6,165 bases of DNA, from contig DATGVJ010000448.1 of the NCBI GenBank assembly GCA_035300505.1, forward strand, positions 1-6,165. The letters are read 5' to 3'. The notes below the pieces were generated by a model. It saw only the letters and a program-made list of their open reading frames with translations. It ran no database searches and was not told the DNA's origin. Position 1 is the stretch's first letter; every line of letters begins with the position of its first letter. Below are positions 1 to 5,835 of this stretch, in pieces. Made by a program: the position numbers and the translations under genes. The DNA is from VAZQ01 sp035300505 (GTDB lineage: Bacteria > Pseudomonadota > Alphaproteobacteria > Rhizobiales > Xanthobacteraceae).

Positions 1-171
1 ATCTGGGGGCGTCCGACGAGCGCCGATTTAGGGAGACTTTTTTGATTTTCAAGAATGCAGATACAAAAAGCTCAACAACGCGATCAAATGAGGTTAGGCC
101 CCAAAGTTTGCGTCGATCCTCGCGCCATCGCAGCGAGGGCACCATGCGGACGCAGCAATTGAAGTGGTCGT
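1..171. other. Non-coding flank left of the split-barrel gene
   Basis: I see no credible coding region in this stretch on either strand. It holds the downstream side of the minus-strand gene that stops at 172. One short inverted repeat is present (cctcgc at 118-123 against gcgagg at 133-138, 9-nt loop). It is not followed by a T run on the minus strand, so it is not a convincing intrinsic terminator. The first 60 bases are more AT-rich, but I recognise nothing in them. Confidence 0.5.
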
Positions 172-660
172 TCACATTTTGACAGTAACTTTTCGATTTT
201 CACCCAAGTTCGGCTTTTCGCCCGTGAGCCGTGCCTTCGCCAACTCGAATGCCTCCACGGCCGCGCTCGCCGGTCCGTCCCACAATTCAGCAGTCAGCGG
301 CTCCACGCGCAGGAGGCACACATTCGGATCGTTCGGTCCATCCCACCACACGTCGTCGGTCTTCTTCCAAATCTCCGTCGACTTGACACAATCTCTCCGC
401 GCTTCGGCGCGTGCGGTGAGTGACAGGTAGGCCTTGTTCTTCGCATCGATGAAGACGAGTCCGACGTCGTGCTCCGCTTCGATCTCGTGTTCCTTGCCGC
501 TGCGCAGGTCGGTCACAAACCAGACGACGCCCGCGTCGCGGTCAGGCCTCGCCTCCAGCGGCCGCGCGCGCAAGCCACCCGCGAATTGGGTGGTGAGCAT
601 GCACACGCCGATTCTCTCGATGATGTCCCAGACTCGGTCAATCTTGCCTTGCTCTGCCAT
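172..660 (-). CDS. Pyridoxamine 5'-phosphate oxidase-like split-barrel protein (general stress protein 26 type)
   Basis: This gene encodes a 162-residue protein that looks like a small FMN/F420-type split-barrel protein of the pyridoxamine-phosphate-oxidase-like, general stress protein 26 group. The pattern is an N-terminal helix (residues 3-17), a first strand ending in VCMLTT (19-24), then RARPLEARPD (31-40), WFVTDLRSGKEHEI (47-60), a central strand VGLVFIDAKNKAYLSLTARAE (66-86) and a tail with LRVEPLTAELWDG (117-129). The tail segment is the 'V.P..ve.Wdg' motif usual in this family. The length fits a complete protein, and there is no signal peptide or membrane segment, so it is probably cytoplasmic. 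The family binds a flavin-like cofactor as a dimer, but the substrate is generally unknown. ATG at 658-660 is chosen because homology begins a few residues later; the upstream GAAG is only a weak ribosome-binding site. It is divergent from the truncated LysR gene. The family call is firm and the activity is not. Confidence 0.88.
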   Translation of the reverse strand: MAEQGKIDRVWDIIERIGVCMLTTQFAGGLRARPLEARPDRDAGVVWFVTDLRSGKEHEIEAEHDVGLVFIDAKNKAYLSLTARAEARRDCVKSTEIWKKTDDVWWDGPNDPNVCLLRVEPLTAELWDGPASAAVEAFELAKARLTGEKPNLGENRKVTVKM

Positions 661-860
661 GCTTCGTTAACGGGCGAACCGAGCAGGCGGTTCCACCTTC
701 AAGCAAGGGACCCAAGCGCTCGCGCGGTTGGGAGTTCGCGGCGACGGTACGACGATCTGGATAGCGCGGTAGCCACTGTCTGTTCCGGGAACGAGAGCTT
801 ACGGCATCCTGCGTGCGTCAAATCCATCGCCTCATTCCCTTACATAGCCAAGTCATTTTG
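661..860. other. Spacer between the split-barrel gene and the LysR remnant
   Basis: This 200-bp stretch contains the upstream region of the minus-strand split-barrel gene and the place where the first 60 or so codons of the LysR gene should lie. I translated the plus-strand frames by eye and found no recognisable helix-turn-helix. A short frame reading RAYGILRAS at about 794-820 faintly resembles the segment that follows the HTH in LysR proteins, but it is too short to rely on. No clear promoter could be assigned. Confidence 0.4.
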
Positions 861-1601
861 ATGTGGAATTGGTATGACGAGCTGAAGCAGGGCATCCGGG
901 ACATCGAATATCTCGCCGACCCAACGGCGGGTGAAGTAAGGTTCGGGAGTACTGAAGCGTTGGCCGCCATTCTCTCGCCGGTCATGGAGCGGTTCACACG
1001 CAAACATCCCCGCGTGCTGCTACGTACATTTCTCGTCACGCGGCCATTTGATCTGAACGGGCTGCGTGGTCGAAAACTCGATTTCACAATAGGACATCTT
1101 GTGAAGGGGCAGGCCGACCATTTGATTGATGATTTGAATGTCGAAGTACTGTTCGATGACCGCTTAGTGGTTGCTGCCGGAGTAGCCAGTCCATGGGCGG
1201 CTCGTCGTCATCGAATCAATCGTGCTGAATTGATGAATGCGAATTGGATACTGGCGGAGCCCGAGAGTTGGAACTACGGTGTCGTGGCTGACGCCTTCAG
1301 GGCTTGCGGGCTCCGGATGCCCAAGACTTGCGCCATGACTTTTTCGATTCACTTGCGGATGGGCATGCTCACATCAGGCCATTTCATCACGACGTTTCCA
1401 TGGGCGATCCTGAACTTCCATCCGAACCGCAAGTCAATAAAGGTATTGCCAGTTGATCTGCCCGGCAGGCTATGCCCGGTCGTTGTCGTGACCTTGAAGG
1501 ATCGAATGCTCAACCCGGTAGTCGATCGCTTCATCACGCACATCCGCGAATTTACAGCACCAATGCAGGGCATGAATGCGTTGTCGCGCACCAAAAAATG
1601 A
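861..1601 (+). pseudogene. LysR-family transcriptional regulator, N-terminally truncated (effector-binding domain only)
   Basis: The frame encodes about 246 residues matching the linker helix and substrate-binding domain of a LysR-type regulator. The linker is visible as DELKQGIRDIEYLADPTAGEV (residues 6-26), followed by RFGSTEALAAILSPVMERF, HPRVLLRTFLV, LRGRKLDFTIG, a second-lobe strand with LPVDLPGRLCPVVVVTLKDR and the C-terminal helix VVDRFITHIREF. LysR proteins are normally about 300 residues, with a winged HTH in the first 60-65. That part is absent, and the preceding in-frame codons (813-860) do not look like it. The retained part has no stop or frameshift, which suggests a fairly recent truncation. 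Nearest start is ATG 861-863 (GTG/TTG not excluded), with no good ribosome-binding site. Without the HTH it cannot bind an operator as LysR proteins do. It could be silent, or make an effector-binding fragment. Neighbouring IS630 debris fits a rearrangement. Confidence 0.8.
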
Positions 1602-1626
1602 CGCTTCATTCAGAAATTGCCAAAAC

Positions 1627-1938
1627 CTAGTGTTCCGACTCTAACGCTTGGTTCCCGTATTTGACAGCGGTCAGCGTGGCCCTGGCGCGTTCGACCTTGC
1701 GGAGGATGACGTCTGCCGACTTGGTCCATACGAATGGCTTCGACGTTGCATTGTGTTTCGCGAGGTAGTCCGCGATTGCCGCCTCAAGATCGGCCACGCT
1801 CTTGAAGACACCACGGCGGATGGCAACCTGGGTAATCAGGGCGAAGAAGCGCTCAACCAAATTGAGCCAGGACGAAGAAGTCGGAATGAAGTGCAGATTG
1901 AACCGCTTGTGCCGCTTCAACCAGTTTTGCACCTGCTT
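1627..1938 (-). pseudogene. IS630-family transposase, C-terminal remnant
   Basis: The minus strand encodes about 103 residues typical of the 3' end of an IS630-family DDE transposase: KQVQNWLKRHKRF, NLHFIPTSSSWLNLVERFF, then IRRGVFKSVADLEAAIADYL, KPFVWTKSADVILRKVERAR and a terminal ALESEH. The glutamate of NLVERFF is the last acidic residue of the catalytic triad. The two upstream aspartates and the N-terminal DNA-binding part are missing, so the remnant is inactive. Similarity begins at the lysine codon 1936-1938, and the open frame beyond it is just a palindromic repeat followed by the antisense of the next gene. The stop codon (1627-1629) lies within a CTAG (1627-1630). IS630 elements insert at TA and their transposase genes often run to the terminal repeat, so this is probably the original right end of the element; the other end is absent. 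Confidence 0.85.
1627..1938. mobile_element. IS630-family insertion sequence fragment
   Basis: This is the mobile-element counterpart of the transposase remnant. One end seems preserved at the CTAG (1627-1630), where TA would be the target dinucleotide. The other end is lost, and the element breaks off within 2-3 nt of a long palindrome beginning at 1941. No matching terminal inverted repeat was found on the far side. The element cannot transpose on its own. Confidence 0.7.
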
Positions 1939-1940
1939 AG

Positions 1941-1998
1941 GTCCCGGTTCTGCACTGAAGGGCGACGTAAAGACGTCGCGCTTCAGTGAGCCCGGGAC
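1941..1998. repeat. 58-nt interrupted palindrome (REP-like hairpin)
   Basis: The inner stem pairs 1953-1968 with 1973-1988 (15 of 16 positions, one G-G mismatch at 1961/1980) around a 4-nt loop, aaag. An outer 7-bp stem pairs gtcccgg (1941-1947) with ccgggac (1992-1998) across a small asymmetric internal loop. Such a hairpin is far beyond chance and resembles the extragenic palindromes scattered through bradyrhizobial genomes. It sits 8 nt past the stop codon of the molybdopterin oxidoreductase gene, so its transcript would carry the hairpin at its 3' end. There is no T run after it, so I call it a repeat that may protect or end the mRNA, not a classical terminator. Confidence 0.8.
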
Positions 1999-2005
1999 GC
2001 ACCAT

Positions 2006-2689
2006 TTACGGATCGTCGGAATAGCGCTGCTCGGTCCAGGGATCGGCGCGATTGTGATAGCCGTTGACTTCCCAATAGCCCGGCTTGTCCACGCTCGTGA
2101 ATTCGATACGCGAAAGCCACTTGGCGCTCTTCCAGAAATAAAGATGCGGCACGATGAGGCGCAGTGGCCCGCCATGTTCGCGCGACAGCGGCTCGCCCTG
2201 CCAGCGATGCGCCAATAGGGTGCCGTCGGCGGCAAAATCGTCCAGCGTGATGTTGGTCGTATAGCCGTCATAGCTGTGTAGCACCACGAAGCCCGCATCG
2301 GGTTTCGGCATCACGGCGTTGAGCACTTCCTGCGCCCGCACACCGTCCCAACGATTGTCGTAGCGCGACCAGGAGGTCACGCAGTGGATGTCGGAAACGT
2401 CCTGGGTTTGCGGCATCTGCTGGAATTGGTTCCAATCCCAGCTCGCGGGATTTTCAACTGCTCCAAAGACATCGAGACGCCAGCGTTCCGTCGCGATGTT
2501 CGGTTGTTCGCCGAGATCAAGCACCGGCCAGTCCTTGACGACATGCTGGCCGGGCGGCAGGCGATCGGCATCGGGCCGCGCCGTGCGGCCGGTGAGAAAG
2601 CGCCCTTCCCTCGCCCAGCGTTGCTTGGTGGTGGTGAGTTTCGTGGGCACGGGGGTGGACGAGTTTGAAGAGTCCTGTTCGTCAATCAT
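2006..2689 (-). CDS. Sulfite-oxidase-like molybdopterin-dependent oxidoreductase (cytoplasmic, YuiH/COG2041 type)
   Basis: This gene encodes a 227-residue protein with the molybdopterin-binding fold of the sulfite oxidase family. The Mo-ligating cysteine is expected at Cys103 in DIHCVTSWSRYDNRWDGV. Other landmarks are WRLDVFGAVENPASWDW (70-86), the VLHSYDGYTTNITLDD region (136-151) and the conserved HGGPLRLIVPHLYFWKSAKW (172-191), followed by WLSRIEF. The C-terminus ends in GYWEVNGYHNRADPW. There is no Tat signal and no dimerisation domain, unlike periplasmic MsrP/YedY or SorA, so it is probably a soluble cytoplasmic enzyme, and the length is normal for this short subgroup. The substrate is unknown; no heme partner or MsrQ gene is adjacent. 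ATG 2687-2689 is chosen because GGTGA lies 5 nt upstream. A GTG at 2696-2698, three codons earlier, is possible but has no ribosome-binding site. The gene ends next to a long palindrome. Confidence 0.9.
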   Translation of the reverse strand: MIDEQDSSNSSTPVPTKLTTTKQRWAREGRFLTGRTARPDADRLPPGQHVVKDWPVLDLGEQPNIATERWRLDVFGAVENPASWDWNQFQQMPQTQDVSDIHCVTSWSRYDNRWDGVRAQEVLNAVMPKPDAGFVVLHSYDGYTTNITLDDFAADGTLLAHRWQGEPLSREHGGPLRLIVPHLYFWKSAKWLSRIEFTSVDKPGYWEVNGYHNRADPWTEQRYSDDP

Positions 2690-2714
2690 GACTGTCACCG
2701 TAACAAATGAAGTG

Positions 2715-2735
2715 CGACTCAGGTCGTGTGAGTCG
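2715..2735. repeat. 7-bp inverted repeat upstream of the molybdopterin oxidoreductase gene
   Basis: A perfect cgactca/tgagtcg dyad (2715-2721 and 2729-2735, 7-nt spacer) lies about 25 nt before the ATG of the minus-strand gene. Size, symmetry and position would suit a dimeric repressor's operator or a leader hairpin, but no promoter elements could be placed with confidence and a short dyad can occur by chance. Confidence 0.3.
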
Positions 2736-2752
2736 ACGCCCTCTCGACACGA

Positions 2753-2890
2753 TCGGTCTGACTCCCTCTCCCCTCCGGGGGCGGCAAAGCTGGGGAGAGG
2801 GCAGGGGTGAGGGGGTACGATCTATCAATAGGCCTTGGTCCCCCTCACCCTAACCCTTGTCTCCCCATAGGGGAGAGGGAATCAGACCGA
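2753..2890. repeat. Paired, inverted extragenic palindromic repeats (BIME-like)
   Basis: Two copies of a repeat of the form CCCCCTCACCC - spacer - CCCTCTCCCC - loop - GGGGAGAGGGA face each other. The right copy reads on the plus strand (about 2840-2881), and the left copy on the minus strand (about 2815-2763). Within each, ctctcccc/ggggagag or ctcccc/ggggag arms form a local hairpin, for example 2861-2866 with 2870-2875. The outer ends also match each other: 2753-2773 is the inverted complement of 2870-2890 at 20 of 21 positions, and 2805-2815 matches 2840-2850 at 11 of 11. The whole 138-bp block could fold as one long stem or two hairpins. Repeats of this type are widespread between genes in proteobacteria. 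Here the block lies downstream of the decarboxylase/dehydrogenase operon and may help end its transcripts. Confidence 0.85.
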
Positions 2891-2932
2891 GTTTGTCTCG
2901 CCTTCATTGAATCACATCAGCGCACAATTAAC

Positions 2933-4009
2933 TCATTCGTTGTCACCCACCAGCGCGTTACACACGGCCTTCGTCACTTCCGCGGTCGTTGCCTTGCCGC
3001 CGAGGTCCGGCGTGTGGAGCGATGGTTCGGCGGTCACGCGTTCGATAGCGCGCATCAGGCGATGAGCGGCAGCCTTTTCGCCGAGATGTTCCAGCATCAT
3101 GACGGCCGACCAGAATGTGCCGATCGGATTAGCGATGCCCTTGCCCATGATGTCGAAAGCCGAACCATGAATTGGCTCGAACATCGAGGGGAACATTCGT
3201 TCCGGATTGAGATTGGCGGTTGGCGCGATCCCGAGCGATCCCGCCAATGCGGCCGCGAGATCGGAGAGAATATCGGCGTGCAGATTGGTCGCGACGATGG
3301 TGTCGAGCGTCTGCGGACGCAGCGTCATGCGCATCGTCATGGCGTCGACCAGCATCTTGTCCGTGGTAACGTCCGGATAGCCGGCCGCCACTTCGGCGGC
3401 GATTTCATCCCACATCACCATGCCGTGGCGTTGGGCATTCGACTTGGTGACGACGGTGAGCAGCTTGCGCGGCCGTGAACGTGCAAGATCGAACGCAAAA
3501 CGCATGATCCGGGTGACGCCTACGCGCGTGAACATCGACACGTCGGTCGCAACCTCCTCGGGCAGGCCACGATGCGCGCGACCGCCGACGCCGGCATATT
3601 CGCCTTCCGAGTTCTCGCGCACGATGACCCAGTCGAGTTCCGGGCCCGTGACATTGCGCAGCGGGCTCACGATACCCGGCAAAATACGCGTCGGCCGCAC
3701 ATTGGCGTATTGATCGAAAGGCTGGCAGATCGCGAGCCGAAGTCCCCAGAGCGTAATGTGGTCGGGCACGTCCGGCACGCCTGCCGAACCGAACAGGATC
3801 GCGTCGTGTTTTTTGATCAGCGCGAGGCCATCGGCCGGCATGAACGCGCCGGTTTTCTTATAGCGCGCCGAACCCCAGTCAAAATGATCGAACGAAAGTT
3901 CGAAGTTCCCTTCGCGCGCCGCGCAGGCACCAAGCACCTCAATGCCGGCTGCGGTCACCTCAGAGCCGATGCCGTCGCCCGGAATGGCTGCGATGCGGTA
4001 GCGTGGCAT
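2933..4009 (-). CDS. Tartrate/D-malate dehydrogenase (isopropylmalate/isocitrate dehydrogenase family)
   Basis: This gene encodes a 358-residue NAD-dependent beta-decarboxylating dehydrogenase, full length for the family. Seen in the sequence are the N-terminal RIAAIPGDGIGSEV (5-18), YANVRPTRILPG with substrate-carboxylate arginines (101-112), RENSEGEYAGVGG (131-143), the catalytic-lysine segment TVVTKSN with Lys189, metal-binding aspartates in MLVDAM (Asp222) and NLHADILSDLAA (Asp246, Asp250), the glycine-rich LAGSLGIAPTANLNPE, and the NAD-site MFEPIHGSAFDIMGKGIANPIGTFWSA (276-302). NLHADIL, FEPIHGSAFDI and FWSAVMMLEHLGE are those I associate with tartrate/D-malate dehydrogenases rather than LeuB. 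The likely reaction is oxidation and decarboxylation of D-malate, tartrate or a similar 2-hydroxy-dicarboxylate, but the exact substrate is inferred. ATG 4007-4009 is chosen over an upstream in-frame ATG because the family's N-terminus starts there. It overlaps the UbiD stop as TAATG, with no strong ribosome-binding site, which suggests translational coupling. Confidence 0.92.
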   Translation of the reverse strand: MPRYRIAAIPGDGIGSEVTAAGIEVLGACAAREGNFELSFDHFDWGSARYKKTGAFMPADGLALIKKHDAILFGSAGVPDVPDHITLWGLRLAICQPFDQYANVRPTRILPGIVSPLRNVTGPELDWVIVRENSEGEYAGVGGRAHRGLPEEVATDVSMFTRVGVTRIMRFAFDLARSRPRKLLTVVTKSNAQRHGMVMWDEIAAEVAAGYPDVTTDKMLVDAMTMRMTLRPQTLDTIVATNLHADILSDLAAALAGSLGIAPTANLNPERMFPSMFEPIHGSAFDIMGKGIANPIGTFWSAVMMLEHLGEKAAAHRLMRAIERVTAEPSLHTPDLGGKATTAEVTKAVCNALVGDNE

Positions 4010-4011
4010 TA
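4007..4011 (-). promoter_or_regulatory. TAATG stop/start overlap coupling the decarboxylase and dehydrogenase genes
   Basis: On the minus strand the TAA of the UbiD gene (4011-4009) shares one base with the ATG of the dehydrogenase (4009-4007). The preceding bases (GATGGCCTT) lack a good Shine-Dalgarno sequence. Such an overlap usually means that ribosomes terminating on the first gene restart on the second, which keeps the two products in proportion. Confidence 0.75.
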
Positions 4012-5487
4012 AAGGCCATCCAAAAATTTCAACTTGCCTGCCCATTTGCGTGCGATCTCGGCCGAATAGGCCGGATCGACCGCGTTGACCTTGGGGAATT
4101 CGTCCTTCCACGCATAGGGCCGCACCGCATAAATGATGATGCGGCTGTTGGTAAGATCATGCTTGGCGCGGCGTTCCGGCAGCAGCATCGGATCGATATA
4201 GCCGGTCCACACGCCGTCGATGATGTCGGTCGCAGTTTTCGGATCCCAGCGGGTCGCGACCGCCCACATCACCTCGGCCGGATTGGTGATGTCGATGTCG
4301 TCGTCGACAATGATGATGATGCGCCCCAGATAGGTGCTCGAGCCGCAGCCGGCCGCGACGAGGCCCGCCATCTTGGCGTGTCCCGCATGCTGCTGTTCGA
4401 TCGCGATCACATTGATGAAACGCGAGCCGCCGCCCGGCACTTTCCACACGCCCTTGATGCCCGGTACGCCCGCCGCCTCAAGATCATCCCACAGCGATGC
4501 CGCGCGGATGAGCGCGGAACCGGCCGTGCCGAAATAAGTTCCGGGGTAGATCGGGCGCGCCGGCGGCGTCGCGGTCTGGATCGGATCGTTGCGGTGATAG
4601 ATCGCCTTCACCTGCAAGACCGGTTCGGGTCCGCTCGACGTGTAGTAACCCGGCCACTCACCGAACGGCCCCTCGACCATCGTGAGCTCTTCTGGCGAAG
4701 GCATGAATCCCTCGTAGACCAGCTCGCAATCGTTCGGAAACGGCACGCCGGTGACGCGGCCTTTCACAAGCCTGATCGGGCGCCCGAGCCGCCCGCCCGC
4801 GACGTCGAACTCGCTCACGTCCTTGGGCACTGTCGCAGCCGCTGCCGCGCCGAGCGCCGGCGCCTGCCCGACTGTGACCACCATCGGGCAATGCTCGCCG
4901 CGCGCCCACCATTTCTTGCGGATCAGGTCGACGTGCTTGCCGGGCTCGATGAAGATGCTCAGCGTCTTCTTGTCGCGCACCGACACCCGATAGGTGCCGG
5001 CATTCACCCAGCCGGAGTCGGGATCCTTGGCAATCACCATGCATTCGGTGCCGATATATTGGCCACCGTCGTTGCCGTGCCATTTCGGCGCCGGAAATGC
5101 CAATATGTCGACCTGATTGTCCATCAGCACGTTCTCGAACACCGGGCCGTCGTCGACGAACTCGGCCGGTATAGGCTCGGAATTCTTGCGCCGATGCTTG
5201 CGATAATTCTGCACCAGTTCCATGCCGACACCTTCGTTGAGCACGCGCGAGGAGCGCACGTTGCAAACAACGCGATAATTTTCGGGATAGCCTTTGATCT
5301 TGCGGAACAGGAGGATCGGCGGAGTGGGCTTCTGCAGGCTCAACTCGTAAAGCGCGCCCATCTCCAGATGCGGATCGGCGCCTTCGATCACTTCCAGTTC
5401 GCCGATTTCTTCCGCAATTTCCAGGCACTTGCGGAGATCGCCGACGGCTGCGTGACGGGCGGCAGGGTCGGGCGACTTCCTGATCAT
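4009..5487 (-). CDS. UbiD-family (prenylated-FMN) decarboxylase
   Basis: This gene encodes a 492-residue protein spanning the full UbiD family length. It opens with GDLRKCLEIAEEIGELEVIEG (16-36), the usual N-terminal helix and strand. The prFMN/metal region has NAGTYRVSV (162-170, Arg167), and the active-site loop reads ELVYEGFMPSPEE (255-267) then EGPFGEWPGYY (272-282). From family motif spacing, Arg167, Glu272 and Glu277 would be the catalytic Arg-Glu-Glu set. The C-terminal half has IIIVDDDIDITNPAEVMWAVATRW (390-413). Family members reversibly decarboxylate aromatic, alpha,beta-unsaturated or heteroaromatic acids using prenylated FMN made by a UbiX partner, which is not in this window. The substrate is unknown; the coupled dehydrogenase points to catabolism rather than ubiquinone synthesis. 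ATG 5485-5487 is the only reasonable start, as there is no in-frame alternative nearby. It lacks a Shine-Dalgarno sequence and lies 11 nt after the tRNA-Asp 3' end. A 1.5-kb frame antisense to it is a codon-bias shadow. Confidence 0.93.
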   Translation of the reverse strand: MIRKSPDPAARHAAVGDLRKCLEIAEEIGELEVIEGADPHLEMGALYELSLQKPTPPILLFRKIKGYPENYRVVCNVRSSRVLNEGVGMELVQNYRKHRRKNSEPIPAEFVDDGPVFENVLMDNQVDILAFPAPKWHGNDGGQYIGTECMVIAKDPDSGWVNAGTYRVSVRDKKTLSIFIEPGKHVDLIRKKWWARGEHCPMVVTVGQAPALGAAAAATVPKDVSEFDVAGGRLGRPIRLVKGRVTGVPFPNDCELVYEGFMPSPEELTMVEGPFGEWPGYYTSSGPEPVLQVKAIYHRNDPIQTATPPARPIYPGTYFGTAGSALIRAASLWDDLEAAGVPGIKGVWKVPGGGSRFINVIAIEQQHAGHAKMAGLVAAGCGSSTYLGRIIIIVDDDIDITNPAEVMWAVATRWDPKTATDIIDGVWTGYIDPMLLPERRAKHDLTNSRIIIYAVRPYAWKDEFPKVNAVDPAYSAEIARKWAGKLKFLDGL

Positions 5488-5498
5488 TTGAAAACCAA

Positions 5499-5575
<77 letters not shown>

Positions 5576-5594
5576 TTTGAAGGAGTGATGGGGA

Positions 5595-5621
5595 CTTAAA
5601 TGCCGCCCCGGTTCAAGTCAA
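5595..5621 (-). promoter_or_regulatory. Possible sigma-70 type promoter for tRNA-Asp
   Basis: The minus strand carries TTGACT (5621-5616), a good -35 match, and TTTAAG (5600-5595) as the best nearby -10 candidate. The spacer is 15 nt, shorter than the ideal 17; a 17-nt spacer gives TAAGTC, a poorer match. A GC-rich stretch follows the -10, as is common for stable-RNA promoters. The gap to the tRNA 5' end (5575) fits a short leader. If real, it could also drive the UbiD operon. Confidence 0.35.
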
Positions 5622-5660
5622 GGCATGTGGGACGCAAGCCCGTCTTTTAAGAGAAAAAGC

Positions 5661-5745
5661 GGCGTCGAAATGCCTGGACCAGCTTAAAACCGCATGTTTT
5701 AGTGGGTCGGAGGCGTCGAAATCGCGAAAAACCCGCATTTTTCGC
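5661..5745. repeat. Two imperfect copies of a repeat/hairpin unit
   Basis: The 11-mer ggcgtcgaaat occurs at 5661-5671 and 5712-5722, 51 nt apart. Each copy is followed by an A-run/GCAT/T-run dyad: taaaac-cgcat-gtttta (5685-5701, 6-bp arms) after the first, and gcgaaaaa-cccgca-tttttcgc (5724-5745, 8-bp arms) after the second. The two units look like diverged duplicates upstream of the HU gene. They could be sites for an autoregulating nucleoid protein, since HU/IHF prefer AT-rich bent or structured DNA, but this is inference only. Confidence 0.55.
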
Positions 5746-5792
5746 TAGGAAGTCATGGTCGACGCTGTCCGAATCGTCTAATGCGGCTTGGT

Positions 5793-5829
5793 GGGTGGCC
5801 TCAACGGCCACTCCCTGAAACAAGGAGGG
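5793..5829 (+). promoter_or_regulatory. HU leader hairpin and Shine-Dalgarno sequence
   Basis: A gtggcc/ggccac stem (5795-5800 with 5806-5811, 5-nt loop, extendable by a G-U and a G-C pair) lies just before a strong ribosome-binding site aaggaggg (5822-5829), which ends 6 nt before ATG 5836. The ribosome site decides the start: an in-frame ATG at 5788 would put the hairpin and the ribosome site inside the coding region. The hairpin may stabilise the mRNA 5' end or modulate initiation. Confidence 0.6.
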
Positions 5830-5835
5830 TCATCC

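Larger units (their letters stand above)
5576..5835. other. Divergent intergenic region between tRNA-Asp and the HU gene
   Basis: This 260-bp spacer must contain promoters for both outward-facing genes. Besides the tRNA promoter candidate it holds AT-rich short palindromes, a duplicated ggcgtcgaaat motif, and a leader hairpin close to the HU start. I could not place a good -35/-10 pair for the HU gene. I see no small gene here. Confidence 0.6.

Noticed and set aside
118..138. Hairpin downstream of the split-barrel gene as a terminator
   Set aside because: The stem is only 6 bp with a 9-nt loop, and no T run follows on the transcribed strand.
469..861. Plus-strand 130-codon frame overlapping the split-barrel gene
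   Set aside because: It is antisense to a recognisable gene over half its length, and the rest shows no domain or ribosome-binding site.
1627..2298. A 223-codon frame read as one transposase
   Set aside because: Only the last 103 residues look like IS630. The rest is the palindrome and the antisense of the molybdopterin oxidoreductase gene, so the open frame is accidental.
2807..3478. Plus-strand open frame over the repeats and the dehydrogenase gene
   Set aside because: It begins inside a palindromic repeat, lies antisense to conserved dehydrogenase motifs and has shadow-type composition.
4010..4111. Longer N-terminus of the dehydrogenase starting at 4111
   Set aside because: The extra 34 residues overlap the end of the UbiD coding region and have no counterpart in the family, whose N-terminus is the RIAAIPGDGIG strand a few residues after ATG 4009.
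5788..5835. Upstream in-frame ATG as the HU start
   Set aside because: The strong Shine-Dalgarno AAGGAGGG sits just before ATG 5836, and the extra 16 residues do not look like part of an HU protein.
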